Source: Strigamia acuminata
Lineage: Eukaryota; Arthropoda; Chilopoda; Geophilomorpha; Linotaeniidae
Length of the DNA stretch: 64,000 nt
Assembly (NCBI GenBank): GCA_949358305.1
Contig: OX442315.1
Coordinates: 26,190,427-26,254,426, forward strand
Direction: 5' to 3'
Shown one piece after another: positions 51,601 through 62,200 of this stretch. Every line of letters starts with the position of its first letter. Position 1 is the first letter of the stretch. Under the pieces are notes generated by a model, which worked only from the letters and a program-made list of their open reading frames with translations, had not been told where the DNA came from and did no database searches. Position numbers and translations under genes: made by a program.

Positions 51601-54600
51601 GGGACGATTCTGGTGAACCTTGCAAAGACGAGGACGGTGGTGACGACAACCTGGCATCCAGCAGCCAGGGCAGCGAGTGCGACCCCGCCGAAGACGAAGG
51701 AGGGGGCGGCGAAGGAAGCATTGGCACGCGCAAGACGCCTAGTCCGCGTTCAACGTCGCGCGGATCTGCCATGTCCGAGGAGCCGCGCATCTCGCCACTT
51801 CTGAACGCGGGGGTGTCGTACGCGTCACCAGCGCCGTCGCGCACTTCACCCACGTCGCCACGAGCATCACCCATGCTTTCGTCGAGGGGGTCGCCGCTCA
51901 TGCACGTGCTTCCGTCAAGTGAACTTCTTCTCAAGACGAGTGTCATTGTTAATCATATTCAGGACGGAGCTCACAGAATGCAGCTCAATGATCAGGATTG
52001 TCCTCTGGATTTTAGTGTCAAGAAAGGTTGTGACGAACGAAACTTGGCCCGCTCTGTTGGGGTTCTGAACTTAAGCAAAGCTACAGATGGACTCATGCCA
52101 ATCTTGTCTGGTAACGACGACCGACCGCTGGATTTGTCGGTGCCACGCAAAAGAAACTCGGATGCAATTACTCCAGACGGACGAAAGACGCCCAAAATTG
52201 ATGGCACGGCACCTTTAAGCCCGTGGGGTGCGCATTTTCCTTTCCGGTTTACGCCTTCATCCTCGCCCACCAGTTCCGTGGAAATTCCACTGTGGAACGG
52301 CAAAGTGAAGAGTGAACGAATCCAATCTTCATCGAATAATTCCTCTATGACGCATCATCACCACCACCACCATCACCAGAGCGGGAATAAGGCGCCCGTG
52401 TCTCCCGAACCGACGGCGACCAAAGCGCTGGAGAAAATGACGGAGCTGATGCGCATGGGAGGTCAAGAATCGGAGGTCTATCATCGGATGTTAGGTGGAG
52501 GCGGACGGCAAAGCGCATGGCAAAGCCATTGGTTGAGCAAAGGAGCCGAACAGGCGAGGGATGTGCTCAAATGTGTGTGGTGCAAACAGTCTTTTAAAAG
52601 TTTGGCCGAAATGACCGCACACATGAAAGAGGCCAGACATTGTGGAGTGAATGTGACTGGAGCGAACGCATCGCCAGGGTCCGGTTCGAAAGGAGGTGGC
52701 GGAAATGCATCGGGTTCAACACCGATCGCCGTGTCGGCTGTTCCCGTCGGTTCCTCCGCGTCGTCAGGCACGTCGTCAACATCAGAGGAACTCAACATGC
52801 TCATCAAAGAGACGATGCCACTTCCCCGAAAACTCGTTCGTGGTCAAGACGTTTGGCTGGGCAAAGGCGCAGAGCAGACCAAGCAGATTTTGAAGTGTAT
52901 GTGGTGTGGACAATCGTTTAAATCTCTGGCCGACATGACCACGCACATGCAACAGACTCAACACTATACCAACATAATCAGCCAGGAACAGATCATCTCG
53001 TGGAAGTCACCCGAAGATAAGACGTCAGCTCAGTCTCATGTGAATGCGGTGCTTACGTGTAAAGTGTGCGATCAGGCCTTTTCCAGTTTGAAGGAACTGA
53101 GCAATCATATGGTGAAGAATTCGCATTACAAAGAGCATATTTTGAGGTCTATCACCGAGAGCGGGGGACGGAGGAGACAGACGAGAGAGAAACGAAAGAA
53201 GTCGCTGCCCGTAAGGAAGTTGCTGGAGTTGGAGCGTGCTCAACACGACTTACACAAAGGCGGGTCCAATCACGAATCTGGACATCATCGAAAGGGACAC
53301 AAAGATGGCGCGACGGTCACGTGCGAAAAGTGCAACGAAAAAATCGAGACGGGCGTTTTCGTCGAGCACGTGAGGCAATGTGTGGGAAATGGGAAGTCGT
53401 CCAAGAATCTGCTGAAATCTGCGCTCACGTCCAGTGAGAAAGAGGCCAAAGAAGAGATTGGAGCGAGAAGTCAAGACGAACAATCCGACGGAGGAGGCGT
53501 TGGAGGAGGGAGTCGAGCCAATTCTGTAGATTCGAATCAACCTCGCGCTTCGGCAATGTCTTCTTCCGGGTCCGGAAAAAGTGGACGTCGCTCTCGTGCG
53601 TCTCCCGACGTCGAGTCTGAGGCGCCGTCCGTGTTGAACGCTATCGAGAGACTGATTGAAAAGAGTTTTGACACGCGGACACGCAAATCTGTGGTGACCA
53701 CTTTAGGAGGACCGTCGACCAACATTCTCAAAAGGTTGGGCGTCGAGGACAGTTCCCATTATACCAAACCATTGATTGACAATTCGTCGCCATTGCCGCA
53801 CACGGGCACTAGAGACATGTTATCTCCGGTCAGACCGAGTTCGAAGGACACAGTGACGAGTGTCGACGGCAGCATCTCGCGCAACAGCCCGAACCAAGAC
53901 AGACCGGCGGGTGCGCAATCCACTTCGCCCGCCCCCTTAAATTCACCCGACATTAGGGACTCGTCTTGCGTCGGAGGCAACTGCTGCACACCTGCACAAT
54001 CTCGCAAAGAACGCGATCGCGATTCGCCCGCAGTGTCGTCTCCACGCGTTCAAGATCATTCACCTGCTCAGAACTCGAAAAATAATACGCGAGCGACGCC
54101 CTCGCCAATGGTAACCGATCTGAACGACGATGCAGCTGAAAGTTGCAAGGCAAAAAACTCGCCTCTGATCGAAACAAGAGACGGCGGAAGAAAGTCGCCG
54201 GCAAGCAGCATAAGTGGGAGTTCTGTGTCCGAGGAACATTTGCCGACTGGTGATGAGAAAGGGGAAGAAAAGAGTCCTAAAAGGATCGGCTCACTGTGTT
54301 CTCCGAGGGACTCTCCCGATTCTTTGGTGAGTCGCAGTCCATGCACGAGTGAATGCTCATTCAGTCATACTAATAAGGAACGCGTTTATCCATGTCCCGA
54401 AGATTTGAGTGTCAAGTCGAGGGATTCGGACAAAGCGTCGACTCCGTCACCGGCGAGTCCTGGTGCTGCTAGCAGTGGAGGTGGAGCTCGGTTTTTCTCA
54501 GGTGGTCTTATGTCCTCAACAACTTCTGGTGATCATCCCCTCAAGGAGTTGCAAAAATTGTTAGACAAAACCGACGCTCACATGACCAAAGCCAGCACTT

Positions 54601-55046
54601 CGACAGGATCGAGCGCGAGTGGGTCGACTGTTGTGACGTCGGCAGGATCTCATCACCAAGTGTCACCCGGCGCCATTTTGGCATTCAGTTGGGCTTGCAA
54701 CGATGCTGTGATGACGGATTCGATTATGAAATGCGCTTACTGCGATACACCTTTCATCTCTAAGGGTGCCTACAGACATCACCTGTCCAAAATGCACTTT
54801 GTCAAAGATGGAGCTGTGCCAGAGGGTTCTTCAACCAAGGTCTCTTCGCACAGTAAAAATTCGGTGAATAGCAGCAATGGAAACAACAATAACAACAGTA
54901 ACAGTAATAATCCTGCTACTAATTACAACAAATCAACGTCGGGTTCACTTAAGGCTAACAATAATAACAATTTTGATGAAAGTCCAACGTCCAAATTTCT
55001 CAAATATACAGAGTTAGCGAAACAACTGTCCAGTAAATACGTGTAA
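51601..55046 (+). CDS. tsh: Teashirt/tiptop-family zinc-finger transcription factor, terminal coding exon
   Basis: Nuclear C2H2 zinc-finger regulator. In Drosophila the family specifies trunk and proximal appendage identity, modulates Wingless signalling and recruits the co-repressor CtBP. Numbering is from the Met at 51771. A PLDFSV motif lies at 78-83 and a PLDLS CtBP-binding motif at 119-123, followed by a basic PRKR. An eight-His run is at 195-202. Three fingers have the C-x2-C-x12-H-x5-H spacing typical of Teashirt: C268/C271/H284/H290, C376/C379/H392/H398 and C430/C433/H446/H452. Family blocks PLPRKLVRGQ (before finger 2), SLPVRKLLEL (478-487), a SVLNAIE helix (from 620) and ILKRLG (652-657) follow. 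A fourth finger is C988/C991/H1004/H1009, before an Asn/Ser-rich tail ending in ELAKQLSSKYV. The frame is open from the acceptor at 51600, adding 56 acidic/Gly/Ser codons before Met 51771, so that Met is probably not the true start. The first two bases (GG) complete a codon split by the upstream intron (phase 1). The stop TAA is followed directly by in-frame TGA. No homeodomain is seen, unlike vertebrate TSHZ. Tsh and tio cannot be separated without a tree; a single tio/tsh gene is likely. Confidence 0.95.
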
Positions 55047-55156
55047 TGATGGGTTTAGGTGATCGCTTTTACAACCGCACCCATCCATTTTCCCATTTTT
55101 CCCTCAGGGATGTGCGGTACAGTGAGTCCAGTGACGCCCCTTGTGCACGATTTGAG

Positions 55157-55162
55157 AATAAA
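55157..55162 (+). terminator. AATAAA polyadenylation signal (proximal)
   Basis: First canonical hexamer after the teashirt stop, about 110 nt downstream, followed by GGGTTTCC. It would give a very short 3' UTR. Only the hexamer is seen. Confidence 0.35.
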
Positions 55163-55971
55163 GGGTTTCCAAGTTCAATTTAATGGACCCCATTCCTTCA
55201 TTATTGTGAAATGAAATTGCTACAAAAGCCAATTTGATTATCATCCTTTCCTCCTCTCCCCATTTCTACTACATATAATATATATATAAATACATTAAGG
55301 AAAAAAAAAATTTGGCTTCTTTAACTTATTACAAGGAATTTTCTTCTTCTTTTTCTTTTTCTTTTTCTTCTTTTTTGCTACTTTGCTTTTTTTTATTTAT
55401 TTATTCGAATTAAATTTAATTATTAATTTGTATTTTTGTAATATTTTATTTTTCAATTTAAGTAACGGCTTGATACACTTACACTTCTAGTCTCAACAAT
55501 TTGGTGTTTATAAAATGGAAAAAGGTCATTTTCAAGGGGGTCTTAGGAAGATTGGAACCCAGGGAAGTTGTCAGGGAATTAGTTGAGGGATAGGTATTTT
55601 TTGTTGCATTATTTTACTCTCTCTACTTTTTGCCCAAAGCAAAGGACCAATAGATGGCCACTTGGTTTGGGGTGAAAGGAATCAATTATCAATATCGAAC
55701 TGTATAAAAATGCCCAAATTTTGTCTCAAACATTTTTTTTATAATAAGTGATTACTAATCTTCTGCTCTTGGTTGTTATTATAGTCTGTATATATTGTGC
55801 ATAACTACTGAATGTGTGATCTGGTGACGGTTATTATAACAATATTAACAATAATTAATTAATTAATTGATTAAATAATTAATTAATAATAATAATATAT
55901 AGTTAAGTTAAAAGTGATGAAGATGAAAATTTCTCAATATACCAAGCAATTTTTTCTTCTCTAAATTTTGA

Positions 55972-55977
55972 AATAAA
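55972..55977 (+). terminator. AATAAA polyadenylation signal (middle)
   Basis: Second canonical hexamer, about 0.9 kb after the stop. A GATGTG stretch follows within 25 nt and a genomic A22 run about 55 nt downstream. Confidence 0.35.
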
Positions 55978-56764
55978 GTTTCGAGAGATTGAAGATGTGA
56001 CAAAATTCAGATTAGTTTTGAATTTTTATTTCAAAAAAAAAAAAAAAAAAAAAATCAAATCTTTCATGGATTTGATGTAAAAACTTTTATATCAATACAT
56101 CACCCTTTGTATACAGGCTTCCACTTATTTTTATTTTTACTTTTTATTTTTATTTCTTACTCATAGAACTTTCCTAACCCGATTTTCAAATTTCAATCAA
56201 CTTTCAATCTCATTCTCAGTTTTGTTTATTTATTTAATTTAATTTATTTTTTTCTTAAATCTTAAAAAAAAACATTATTCGGTTTTCTTTTTCAAATGAT
56301 CTTTAATCTGTATTGAGCAAGGAATCTCGAGATACAGGTTTATTTTATAAAATTTTCAAATCTTAAAAAAAAAAAAAATTGAATTTTGAGTTGTTAAAAT
56401 GCTCAAAAATATTTCTCTTTGTACCTGGATTATTTTTACAATTTATTTTGCATGAAATGTACTTAAAACACAAATTATTACTTTTCTTTTTTTTTTTAAT
56501 TATTATTTATTAACCTTCTTTGTAGGCTATATTTTTGTTTTTGATATTTTCCTATAATTTCTTTTCGTATTAACATATTCATTTATTATTGTGATAAGTC
56601 TGCAATTTTATTATTGCAATTATATTATCAAACATTTGTAAAGAGTTCTTATCATTTAAGAAGAAAAAAAAACAACTTTAATTTCAAAATTATTTTTTTG
56701 TTTTGTTTTAACGAATTTAAAAGTCTGGTATTTTTCACTAATTAATGAATTCAAGATAAATGTA

Positions 56765-56770
56765 AATAAA
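56765..56770 (+). terminator. AATAAA polyadenylation signal (distal)
   Basis: Canonical hexamer directly followed by GTGTCTGTAA, a GU-rich downstream context. It is the best placed of the three for a distal cleavage site near 56785-56800. Confidence 0.45.
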
Positions 56771-56908
56771 GTGTCTGTAATTTAATTATTGATGAAAAAC
56801 AAAGAAATGATTTTTGTTTTATTATTATTTTTTATTTATTTATTTTTTCTTTAATATCGGTAACACTATTACATTTTAGTTGATGTATTTGAATATTCAA
56901 ATTAAGCA

Positions 56909-57230
56909 ATGGCTCCAAGGTCATCCAACAACAAAAAAGGTAAGAAAATATTTATTCATTTTCTGTCCTATTGTAAGTAAATTGTTTTTATCCATTACTC
57001 TCATAATAGATTTAAATTTTCATTTAAATTGTACATTTAAATCAATCTTTTTATCTCTTTATTATTCATTGAATCAAGTCAAATTTAATTCACTTGGCAA
57101 AATATGATCCTCGTTTTGTAGGTGTATCGCACAATTTTCCAAGATGGATGTGTTTTCCGCTGCAAGAAATGGTCTTAAGCGAAGAAAACGTCTCGGAATA
57201 ACGATATCAGTGCATCTATCAACATTCCAG
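56909..57230 (+). other. Weak two-exon candidate downstream of teashirt
   Basis: ATG at 56909 opens MAPRSSNNKK and reaches AAG|GTAAGA (GT at 56940). An acceptor TTTTGTAG ends at 57121 and a segment of 109 nt runs to CCAG|GTAGGA (GT at 57231). The two can be joined, but the frame of the first ATG stops before the second donor. Only the frame containing ATG 57144 (MDVFSAARNGLKRRKR) stays open through that donor. No family is recognised. It could be the 5' end of a neighbouring gene, a non-coding RNA or chance. Confidence 0.15.
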
Positions 57231-57439
57231 GTAGGAAGAAGAAAAAATTTTTTTCCATTATTTTTTGATTGTATCAGATATATTCTGTGTGACGGGTTTC
57301 TTTATCCGCCATTTTCTTTGATGGCTGCTCGTCTTCTTCACCTTTAGGGATAATTAGTATCCGTGCGCGGTGCTCATCACATGACACTCGCCTTAGGGGA
57401 GGGCAGTGAGGGCGACTCGGACACTGGAAATCGATAGAT

Positions 57440-57475
57440 ACACACACACACACACATACACACACACACCACACC
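57440..57475 (+). repeat. (AC)n microsatellite
   Basis: AC dinucleotide run with one AT interruption near 57457 and a degraded 3' end. Confidence 0.9.
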
Positions 57476-57721
57476 CATCCGAATAATCGATTCTTTTATT
57501 ATCAATCAATCAAACAATGGCTGCCTAAGAAATAGAAAATCTTAATTTGTTTCGTTTAGATTCGGAGATCGCTAATTTGAGTGTGAACCTAAAAACAATT
57601 ATGTGCGATACATTTTCACACCTGTTCTCTAAGATTCATTCCAGTGTTCACCAGCCCGAATAGTTTATCAGGTTTCCTTTTCGCCATGTCTGATGTGCAG
57701 CAGATGTGAACCCCGGCTGAC

Positions 57722-57735
57722 GTTGCCAGGGTAAC
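57722..57735. promoter_or_regulatory. RFX X-box-like palindrome
   Basis: GTTGCCAGGGTAAC matches GTNRCC(N2)RGYAAC. It lies in a GC-rich block downstream of teashirt, about 30-60 bp from CTGTCA motifs at 57764 and 57776. Confidence 0.35.
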
Positions 57736-57993
57736 GGAGATGAGGAGCTCCCCATCCCGGCAGCTGTCAATCTTGCTGTCAGGTCGGGGATGCGGGGGCG
57801 ATGCTCTGCATGCTGCTGCTGCCCTGGTGTCTGCCGGCGGCTGTCTATTGACGGAACGTGCTCGCGTTTGAGTATCGCGTCTCCTGACTAATGCGGACGT
57901 GAGGGAATTACAGACCCGTCTATTTGGTCTAACCCCTTTTGCTCGCAGGGCGTTTACAGTTTCATTTGAACGAGCAGTGCGACCTTGGTGTAG

Positions 57994-58021
57994 TCTCTCT
58001 CTCTCTCTCTTTCTCTCTCTC
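57994..58021 (+). repeat. (TC)n microsatellite
   Basis: TC dinucleotide run with one TTT interruption, so a GA run on the opposite strand. It lies in the CpG-rich block downstream of teashirt. Confidence 0.9.
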
Positions 58022-59016
58022 GGTGCGGGGCGAGATCGAAGCCGATACCCGTCACGTGTTGAAGGTCGACAGAGAAAAAGTATTTGATTTTATTAGAGGT
58101 CAACAAGGTGGCACTAGGCCGAGATCGATAAGAGAGCCGGATCGAGCAGAAAGTGTGTTTAATAAGCGACATGCGACGGGTTTTTGTGAAATGAAACGAG
58201 ACCGGGGGTTGAAATTAGTGTCTTGAATTTTATTAAGAAAAGATATGTATTTTGTAAATGGATTCGTTTCTCGGTTTTTGCCATGTTGGCGGCTCCATTA
58301 AGCCGGACAACGAGTGAAACAATAAAAAGAAACCCCAGAGATTGTAGGCATATATAAAGATGGCTGAGGTAGGGTTTTATTGGAGGGGTGGATTCATTTA
58401 ACAAGTTAGTGAGGCCGGCGTATTAATCTCGACCAAGTCAGCACTCTATGGATGATGTGAAATGCTTGCACCAGCAACTGCCTACTGCTGCCTTTTTCGT
58501 CTGTTCTTCGCTTAAACGTCGTCAAGGGGTGATGGATGGGGATTCTCATTTGAGAAAGAAGGATAAAGGGGGTTTGGGAGTTTGAACTCCTTTTCTTCTC
58601 CGTCCCCATATTCCATCCTTTCTCTGTGTTACTTTACTCTATCTGTCGTCATAAAGTCGTCTCTTTCCCCGCTTTTTCTCTTGATAAGGTTTTGATGCAT
58701 ATTTTTTTCCTTTTTAGATGGTAGGAGGTTATGAAATGATGGGAATGGCTCCGGCGTTGTGTTCATTTGGCCTGAATCGCGTATAGTGAGCTCGTTTGTA
58801 TGCAATCTAGCGTGTGTGAAGCTGTGTGTATGGTGATATATAGAAGCCATTAGTGATTTATAGTAGGGTGACACGGATGGAAACTGTTCTTAAACGTGTA
58901 ATTGAAAATTGATTTATAGAGACAGTGAAATCAGATATATGCGCTGCTAGAGACGGAAAAAAATAATAAATAATAAAAATAAAAAATAAAAAGATCCTAA
59001 ACTATGCTTTTAACTA

Positions 59017-59043
59017 TAATAATAATAATAATAATAATAATAA
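59017..59043 (+). repeat. (TAA)n microsatellite
   Basis: Nine TAA units, embedded in an A-rich stretch from 58958 onward. Confidence 0.9.
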
Positions 59044-59215
59044 AATCAAAGAAAAGATATAGAAAACTAGAATGGTTGGCGGTTGTGTACATTATATGTG
59101 AGGTTGTTGTAAACGAGTGGTGTTTTCGTGAAATTTGAAAATTTTAAAAGCAAAATTGACTCCCGAGACACAACTTAATTGAGGGGGGAACGGAAAAAAA
59201 AAGAAAAGATGAAAA

Positions 59216-62200
59216 TGACTGCGCAGGCGCAATGGTGATGAGTAGTTGAGACGCGAGCTGTGGCGTATCAAGCGGGGGCGTTTCTCATGGGAATGGGCCC
59301 GAAGGCGCGGCGCTCGCTCAATTAACACGTCAACCGTGGCACCTGACGAGAGGTTAGAGAAGGAGACGACGATTCGCGCTGTGGAAAAAGTCTTTGGAAA
59401 TGACGCAATTTGTATATTTCTATTTGCTTGTTATCTCAGCGTTAATTGAAACAGGTGGAAATTGTTGGCCGGTCGGATTTTTCGTGCACGGTCCATTTTC
59501 TCGCTCTGCTTTAGATCTACATGCGAAGCAAAGGGAAGTTGATGATGCGCGTTGGAATGCAAATGCCCCGGCTCGGCATTTGGGTGAAATTGAACTTCAT
59601 TTATTCATTTCCTCCGTCGGCCGTCAGTGGCGCCCGTTTTATCTGCGTGGGCCCTCCCCCTCCACCTCGTCTTCCTCTCGGCTAATATGGACGTAAATTA
59701 GCCAAGCTGTCAAAATAAATGCTTATTGCATCGAGAGCTCCATGTATAAATCACGCGCACGCGCAGCACACATCGTGTGCGCAGCTTCTTCACGCGCCAA
59801 ACATCACGGGACACAAGTTTATTTTTCACTCGAGATGTTGTTAGTATCAACAAATTTTTTTTTTTTCGCTCACAAATAACTCGATTTACAATTCGCTACA
59901 GTGATGACCGGCAAATGTGAAAACATTTTCCGATACTAAGCAAAATTAAAGTGAGTTAATGATTGAAACGCTTGATTTCTTCATTATCCGAGCCTGATCC
60001 ATGCGTGGGGGGATGTGGGGGAGTGTGGGTGGAAGGAAGAGGAAACAACCTCGAAAGAGAGATGGGCCAGTCATCCAATGGTTTTTCTGCTTGGAAACAA
60101 TACGCTCAATGGCTGACAAGTTTCAGCAATGGGCCGTTAGAGTCTGCTCCTGCCATTACTCTCGTCAACCCCTCTCTACCACTCACCCTGTTTCTTTCTC
60201 TCCCTCCACCCTGCACGGCTCGCATCCCCTCTTGGTGGGGCAATAGAAAGGAAAGAAGGACACTTTAGTTGTATGTGTTTCTTCAACCTCTCCACAACGC
60301 CCGATTGGTGAGGCTGTTGAATAAGCAGGAGCTTCAGGGTCGGTTTTATCTGCTCGCACGCATCCATCGGTGGCTAAGTGAAGGAAACGCGTGGTCACAA
60401 ATTGTCCCTAAGTTTACTGCCTGCCTCCGTGATTATTTAACTGATGCTTGAATCGATTTTGTTTTATTTTTTCTTTTCTTTTCTTTTCTTCTTTGAAAAC
60501 GGGAAGTGAAAGTTGAAAGTTGTCTGTCGATAGGGAGAACACAAGGGACGGGAAATGGAAATGTTTGCTATAGGAAGGTTGATCGACGCGATCGAATCGT
60601 ATATCTATGAGCAATGGATTTGTAATAGACAAGTGAGACATTGACGAATTGGTTCGCATCGAACGAACGAGGGGGCCGGGGAATATAAGCGGCAAAATGA
60701 TCAGTCGTAAATTTGGTGAGCGATGGGGAAAAGCCAAGCATTTTGCGAGCTAAGCAAATAAAAGACTAATTGAATTTATTTCATTTTGCCGCTTTCTCGC
60801 TTTCTCTCTCGCTTTCTCTTCTCGTCCGCTATTTTTGCAAAGGTGTGATGTAATGGGGGTGGTGTTTGTTAGAGGTTTTGATTAAAGATAGTGAAAAGGA
60901 AGAGTGTGTTGACCCCGTGGCTCGGTTTGTGTGGCGCTTGCCTCTTGTTAATTTGTCACTGCGTTTCCGCCGCAAGCAGGCGCGATGTCAGGGGTAGGAG
61001 GCGCGAGTCTTGCTATACCCTTCTCCCCCTAGTATCCGCCATTCACGGCCCGATGGTGGCGAATTTAGCTGTCGTTAATTGTCGTCTTTGGGCAAACAGC
61101 TCTGGCTGCCGCCTCATTACGCTGTTTATGATTCCATCATAATATTTCAAATGGCCGAGCTTTGCTGGTGTCGTTTGAGATTCCGAAACTGTTAGACATT
61201 CTTGGGTTCCACGAGTAAGCACACACATACAGCAGCTGCTAAGTCCGTGTGTGGCCGCCCGTTCCTTGCAATTGGACATGGAACACTTCAGGCCACGGCT
61301 CGGTGGCTTTTATTTGCTAAATGTCAGTAAATCTTGGCCGTGCGCTTTGCTGCAATTATTGATTTGCCAAAGAGCGAGAAAGAGGAGCGAGTCTAGTAGA
61401 TGTACGTTGGTAATTAGTGCGTGAATCTATTGGAATCTTTTTCACGTCATCTGGCGCAAGTTAATGTAAATTGTAACACCTGGTTAAAAGATGACAAGTT
61501 CAAAAGCGAGACATTTGATAATTACGTGAGAGTGGGATTTGGGCGTGGCTTATGTACACCTGTCGCTTTATTCACCACCTATACGCATTTCTTGCAGTCT
61601 TTTGTCGGCGTAACGCGAGCAGAAATAAAATAGTCTTTCTTCTCTTTTTTTAGTTTTTACACACGTGTCTGCAATGCAGCTTCTTTTGAAAAATGCAGCA
61701 CCCGCTTTGTATCGATATTGTATAATGAGTTGATAGACAAGTTGTTCTTTTGGAGGGGAAAAAAATAAAGATGAAAAAAAAATGTTTGAGGGTGCAGGAG
61801 CAAACTGCTGTGAGCCAACTGTCTCCAGAATTACAAGAAAATTCAATCAGGGCTCCCGTAATTCACAGGCCAGACAGCTTTAATGTGCACTGGGTGTATG
61901 TGTGCGTGGACGCTGGTCTCTGGATGAACAGCCCACTCATAAGGAGGAGGGAGAAAACAAGAAAACTTTTGTGATCCAACGATTGTGATCATAAATTGCC
62001 TTTTTTTGAAAAAAAGAAAAAGAAAGTTCCTTTATTAGTCTTTCCTATCTACGAGCAACACAGAGAAACCTCACGTATAATCGCAATGTGTACGTAGACT
62101 GACGGAAATTAGTTGAGGCAATGAGACTTTTGTTTCCTTCCAACTAAAAGAAACAACACTAATGTTTTCCAATCGATTTTCAAAATGAGTTTATAAATGG

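Larger units (their letters stand above)
55047..56790 (+). other. Predicted 3' UTR of teashirt
   Basis: This follows the tandem TAA-TGA stop. It is strongly AT-rich with long T and A runs, including 22 consecutive A at 56033-56054 and (TTAA)/(AAT) repeats at 55851-55905. It has no coding signal. Three AATAAA hexamers are noted separately; the last, at 56765, is followed by a GTGTCTG stretch and is taken as the distal limit. The real 3' end cannot be fixed from sequence, and the internal A-run could cause false internal priming in cDNA. Confidence 0.5.
57231..59215. other. 3' flank with a GC-rich block
   Basis: The (AC)n repeat is followed by a GC-rich block at 57640-58230 with CTGTCA at 57764 and 57776, the X-box at 57722 and the (TC)n run. 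The rest is AT-rich, including (TAA)n. No gene is recognised. Confidence 0.45.

Noticed and set aside
51593-51946. Antisense open frames over the teashirt exon (also 51992-52303, 52481-52807 and others)
   Set aside because: They are mirror readings of a GC-richer, Ser/Arg-biased coding exon. The sense strand carries clear zinc-finger motifs and the antisense peptides are low-complexity.
52353-52376. Eight-His run as a cloning tag or artefact
   Set aside because: It is encoded by mixed CAT/CAC codons inside a natural Ser/Asn-rich linker. His runs are common in developmental transcription factors.
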